Assembly: GCF_000002985.6 (NCBI RefSeq)
Contig: NC_003281.10
Coordinates: forward strand, 2,728,001 to 2,792,000
Length of the DNA: 64,000 bases
Direction: 5' to 3'
Source: Caenorhabditis elegans
Taxonomy: Eukaryota; Nematoda; Chromadorea; Rhabditida; Rhabditidae
The notes under the pieces were generated by a model that ran no database searches, had not been told where the DNA came from, and saw only the letters and a program-made list of their open reading frames with translations. The translations under genes were made by a program, and so were the position numbers. Within the stretch, counting starts at the first letter, position 1; each line of letters opens with the position of its first letter. Below, piece by piece: positions 63,401 through 64,000 of the stretch.

Positions 63401-64000
63401 AATTTTTCATTTTTTCCGAAATTTTTCAATCGAAAAAATCTGAAAATTTCAGAAAAATACGACGAAAAGCATATCCGGAACGAAAGGCGAAGATATTAGT
63501 CTGAAAAATATCGATTCGTGCCGACTTCAATTCGATTTTGAACCCTCAATTGTTCATATTCGGGTAATAACGGCCGGCCTTGCAAATTTTCGGCCACGGC
63601 CGTGTGTGTGTCGATTTACGGAGCTCGTGTGTACTCCACGAGGAGACAAAAATTCACTTGATTTTGCATATTTTTTTCGGAATTGACGGTGAACTACTCG
63701 CAGGAAAATCAAAAATTTCAATGAAAAAATCTATTTTTTCAGAATTTTTGAAAATTTTTGAAAAAATACTGAAAAACAACAAAAAAATTTTCATAAAAAC
63801 CAAAAAATGCCGATTTGCCGGAAAATTCAAATTCCGGCAATTTGCCGCTTTGCCGGAAATTTTTAATTCTGGCAATTTGCCGATTTGCCGGAAATTTTTA
63901 ATTCTGGCAATTTGCCAATTTGCCGGAAATTTTCAATTCCGGTAATTTGCCAATTTGCCGGAAATTTTCAATTCCGGTAATTTGCCGATTTGCCGGAAAT
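60445..64000 (+). CDS. Tubulin-folding cofactor C (TBCC), 3' end outside window
   Basis: Exons seen: 60445-60647, 60706-about 60830, 63125-63255 and 63452-63561; the rest lies to the right. The N-terminal helical domain starts MEASSEQILLDRKDRLIAKL followed by EQRNEERKVQ. It continues EFLAFSTSNRQTKTIQNFLE to KLALNSGPKFKGF, which parallels the spectrin-like N-domain of human TBCC. A Pro-rich linker (KTPKPAPPVVKS) leads to ISLKNIDSCRLQFDFEPSIV, the opening of the beta-helical C-domain that acts as tubulin GAP with cofactors D and E. The catalytic arginine region is not in the window. TTTCAG precedes the ATG by four bases; the gap of 481 bases to the NDUFC2 stop makes membership of the same operon possible but not clear. 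The exon 2 donor (TTTTCA|GTTCGG) is chosen by phase. Confidence 0.85.
60863..62328. mobile_element. Non-autonomous inverted-repeat element (1.47 kb) in a TBCC intron
   Basis: Terminal repeats start CAGGCAACTCAAATCTAATA with AATAGCAATATTTTTGTAGT and are mirrored by ACAAAAATATTGCTATTTAA and TATTAGATTTGAGTTGCCTG. Inside each end are several subrepeats of (T/C)GCAAT(A/C)TTTTGAGA. The centre (61200-62020) is single-copy in this window and has no transposase frame. It contains an A-box/B-box pair (next entry). Confidence 0.85.
61889..61970 (+). other. tRNA-like Pol III internal promoter (A box plus B box)
   Basis: TGGCTCAACAGG at 61896-61907 fits the A-box consensus TRGCNNARYNGG at every position. 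AGTTCAACTCC at 61948-61958 fits the B-box consensus RGTTCRANTCC. The 52-base start-to-start spacing is that of tRNA genes. The acceptor stem and T stem do not pair, so it is not a functional tRNA. It could be a tRNA relic, a SINE-like promoter, a TFIIIC site or chance. Confidence 0.45.
63800..64000. repeat. TTTGCCGG palindromic repeat running off the right edge
   Basis: At least four units of GCCGATTTGCCGGAAATTTT plus CAATTCCGG(C/T)AATTTGCC with period about 48-50 bases, in the TBCC intron after 63561. Same family as 26445-26990. Confidence 0.9.

Overview
The window is nuclear DNA of a Caenorhabditis nematode, almost certainly C. elegans chromosome III. The evidence is AT-rich sequence, short introns ending in TTTCAG, trans-splice-like acceptors just before start codons, blocks of the nematode telomere hexamer (TTAGGC / GCCTAA), and above all a protein I recognise at once as LAF-1. 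From memory this is the Y71H2AM clone region. Other genes fit that placement: cosa-1, swsn-3 and cox-6B. All exon edges were read by eye.

Layout, left to right. 1-3.5 kb (+): 3' part of the meiotic cyclin-like gene cosa-1. 4.4-5.9 kb (-): a Rab-type small GTPase. 6.1-11.5 kb (-): a type-B carboxylesterase. 11.6-15.9 kb: repeats only. 15.9-18.5 kb (-): a family 11 (alpha-1,2-fucosyltransferase-like) glycosyltransferase. 19.2-24.6 kb (-): an SRCIN1/KIAA1217-like AIP3-domain scaffold, with probable 5' exons up to 28.4 kb. 29.2-32.8 kb (-): a secreted histidine acid phosphatase (probably pho-9). 32.8-36.6 kb: repeats. 36.7-40.7 kb (-): swsn-3, the BAF57-like HMG subunit of SWI/SNF. 42.9-51.0 kb (-): laf-1, with a possible nested gene or pseudogene in its largest intron. 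53.1-54.8 kb (+): phosphopantothenate-cysteine ligase. 54.8-57.9 kb (-): PP2A activator PTPA, tail to tail with the previous gene. 58.2-60.0 kb (+): cox-6B followed closely by the complex I NDUFC2 subunit, an operon-like pair. 60.4 kb to the right edge (+): tubulin cofactor C, truncated by the window.

The genes are mostly housekeeping: respiratory chain, CoA synthesis, PP2A control, tubulin folding, chromatin, RNA helicase. They do not form one pathway. The only clear functional clustering is cox-6B with NDUFC2, both in the mitochondrial respiratory chain.

Much of the non-coding sequence is repetitive: long near-palindromes of 0.25-1.5 kb inside introns, short GCGCGTCAAAT / ATTTGACGCGC pairs, CCTG/CCTA minisatellites, interstitial telomere tracts, TTTGCCGG palindromes and a CCCC(A/G)CAGGGG array. 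I see no prokaryotic system, CRISPR array or intact autonomous transposon. The points most worth checking are the nested gene split by a palindrome in laf-1, a Pol III A-box/B-box pair inside an inverted-repeat element in the cofactor C intron, the Rab gene whose C-terminus runs into repeat sequence, and a putative GC donor beside a palindrome in cosa-1.
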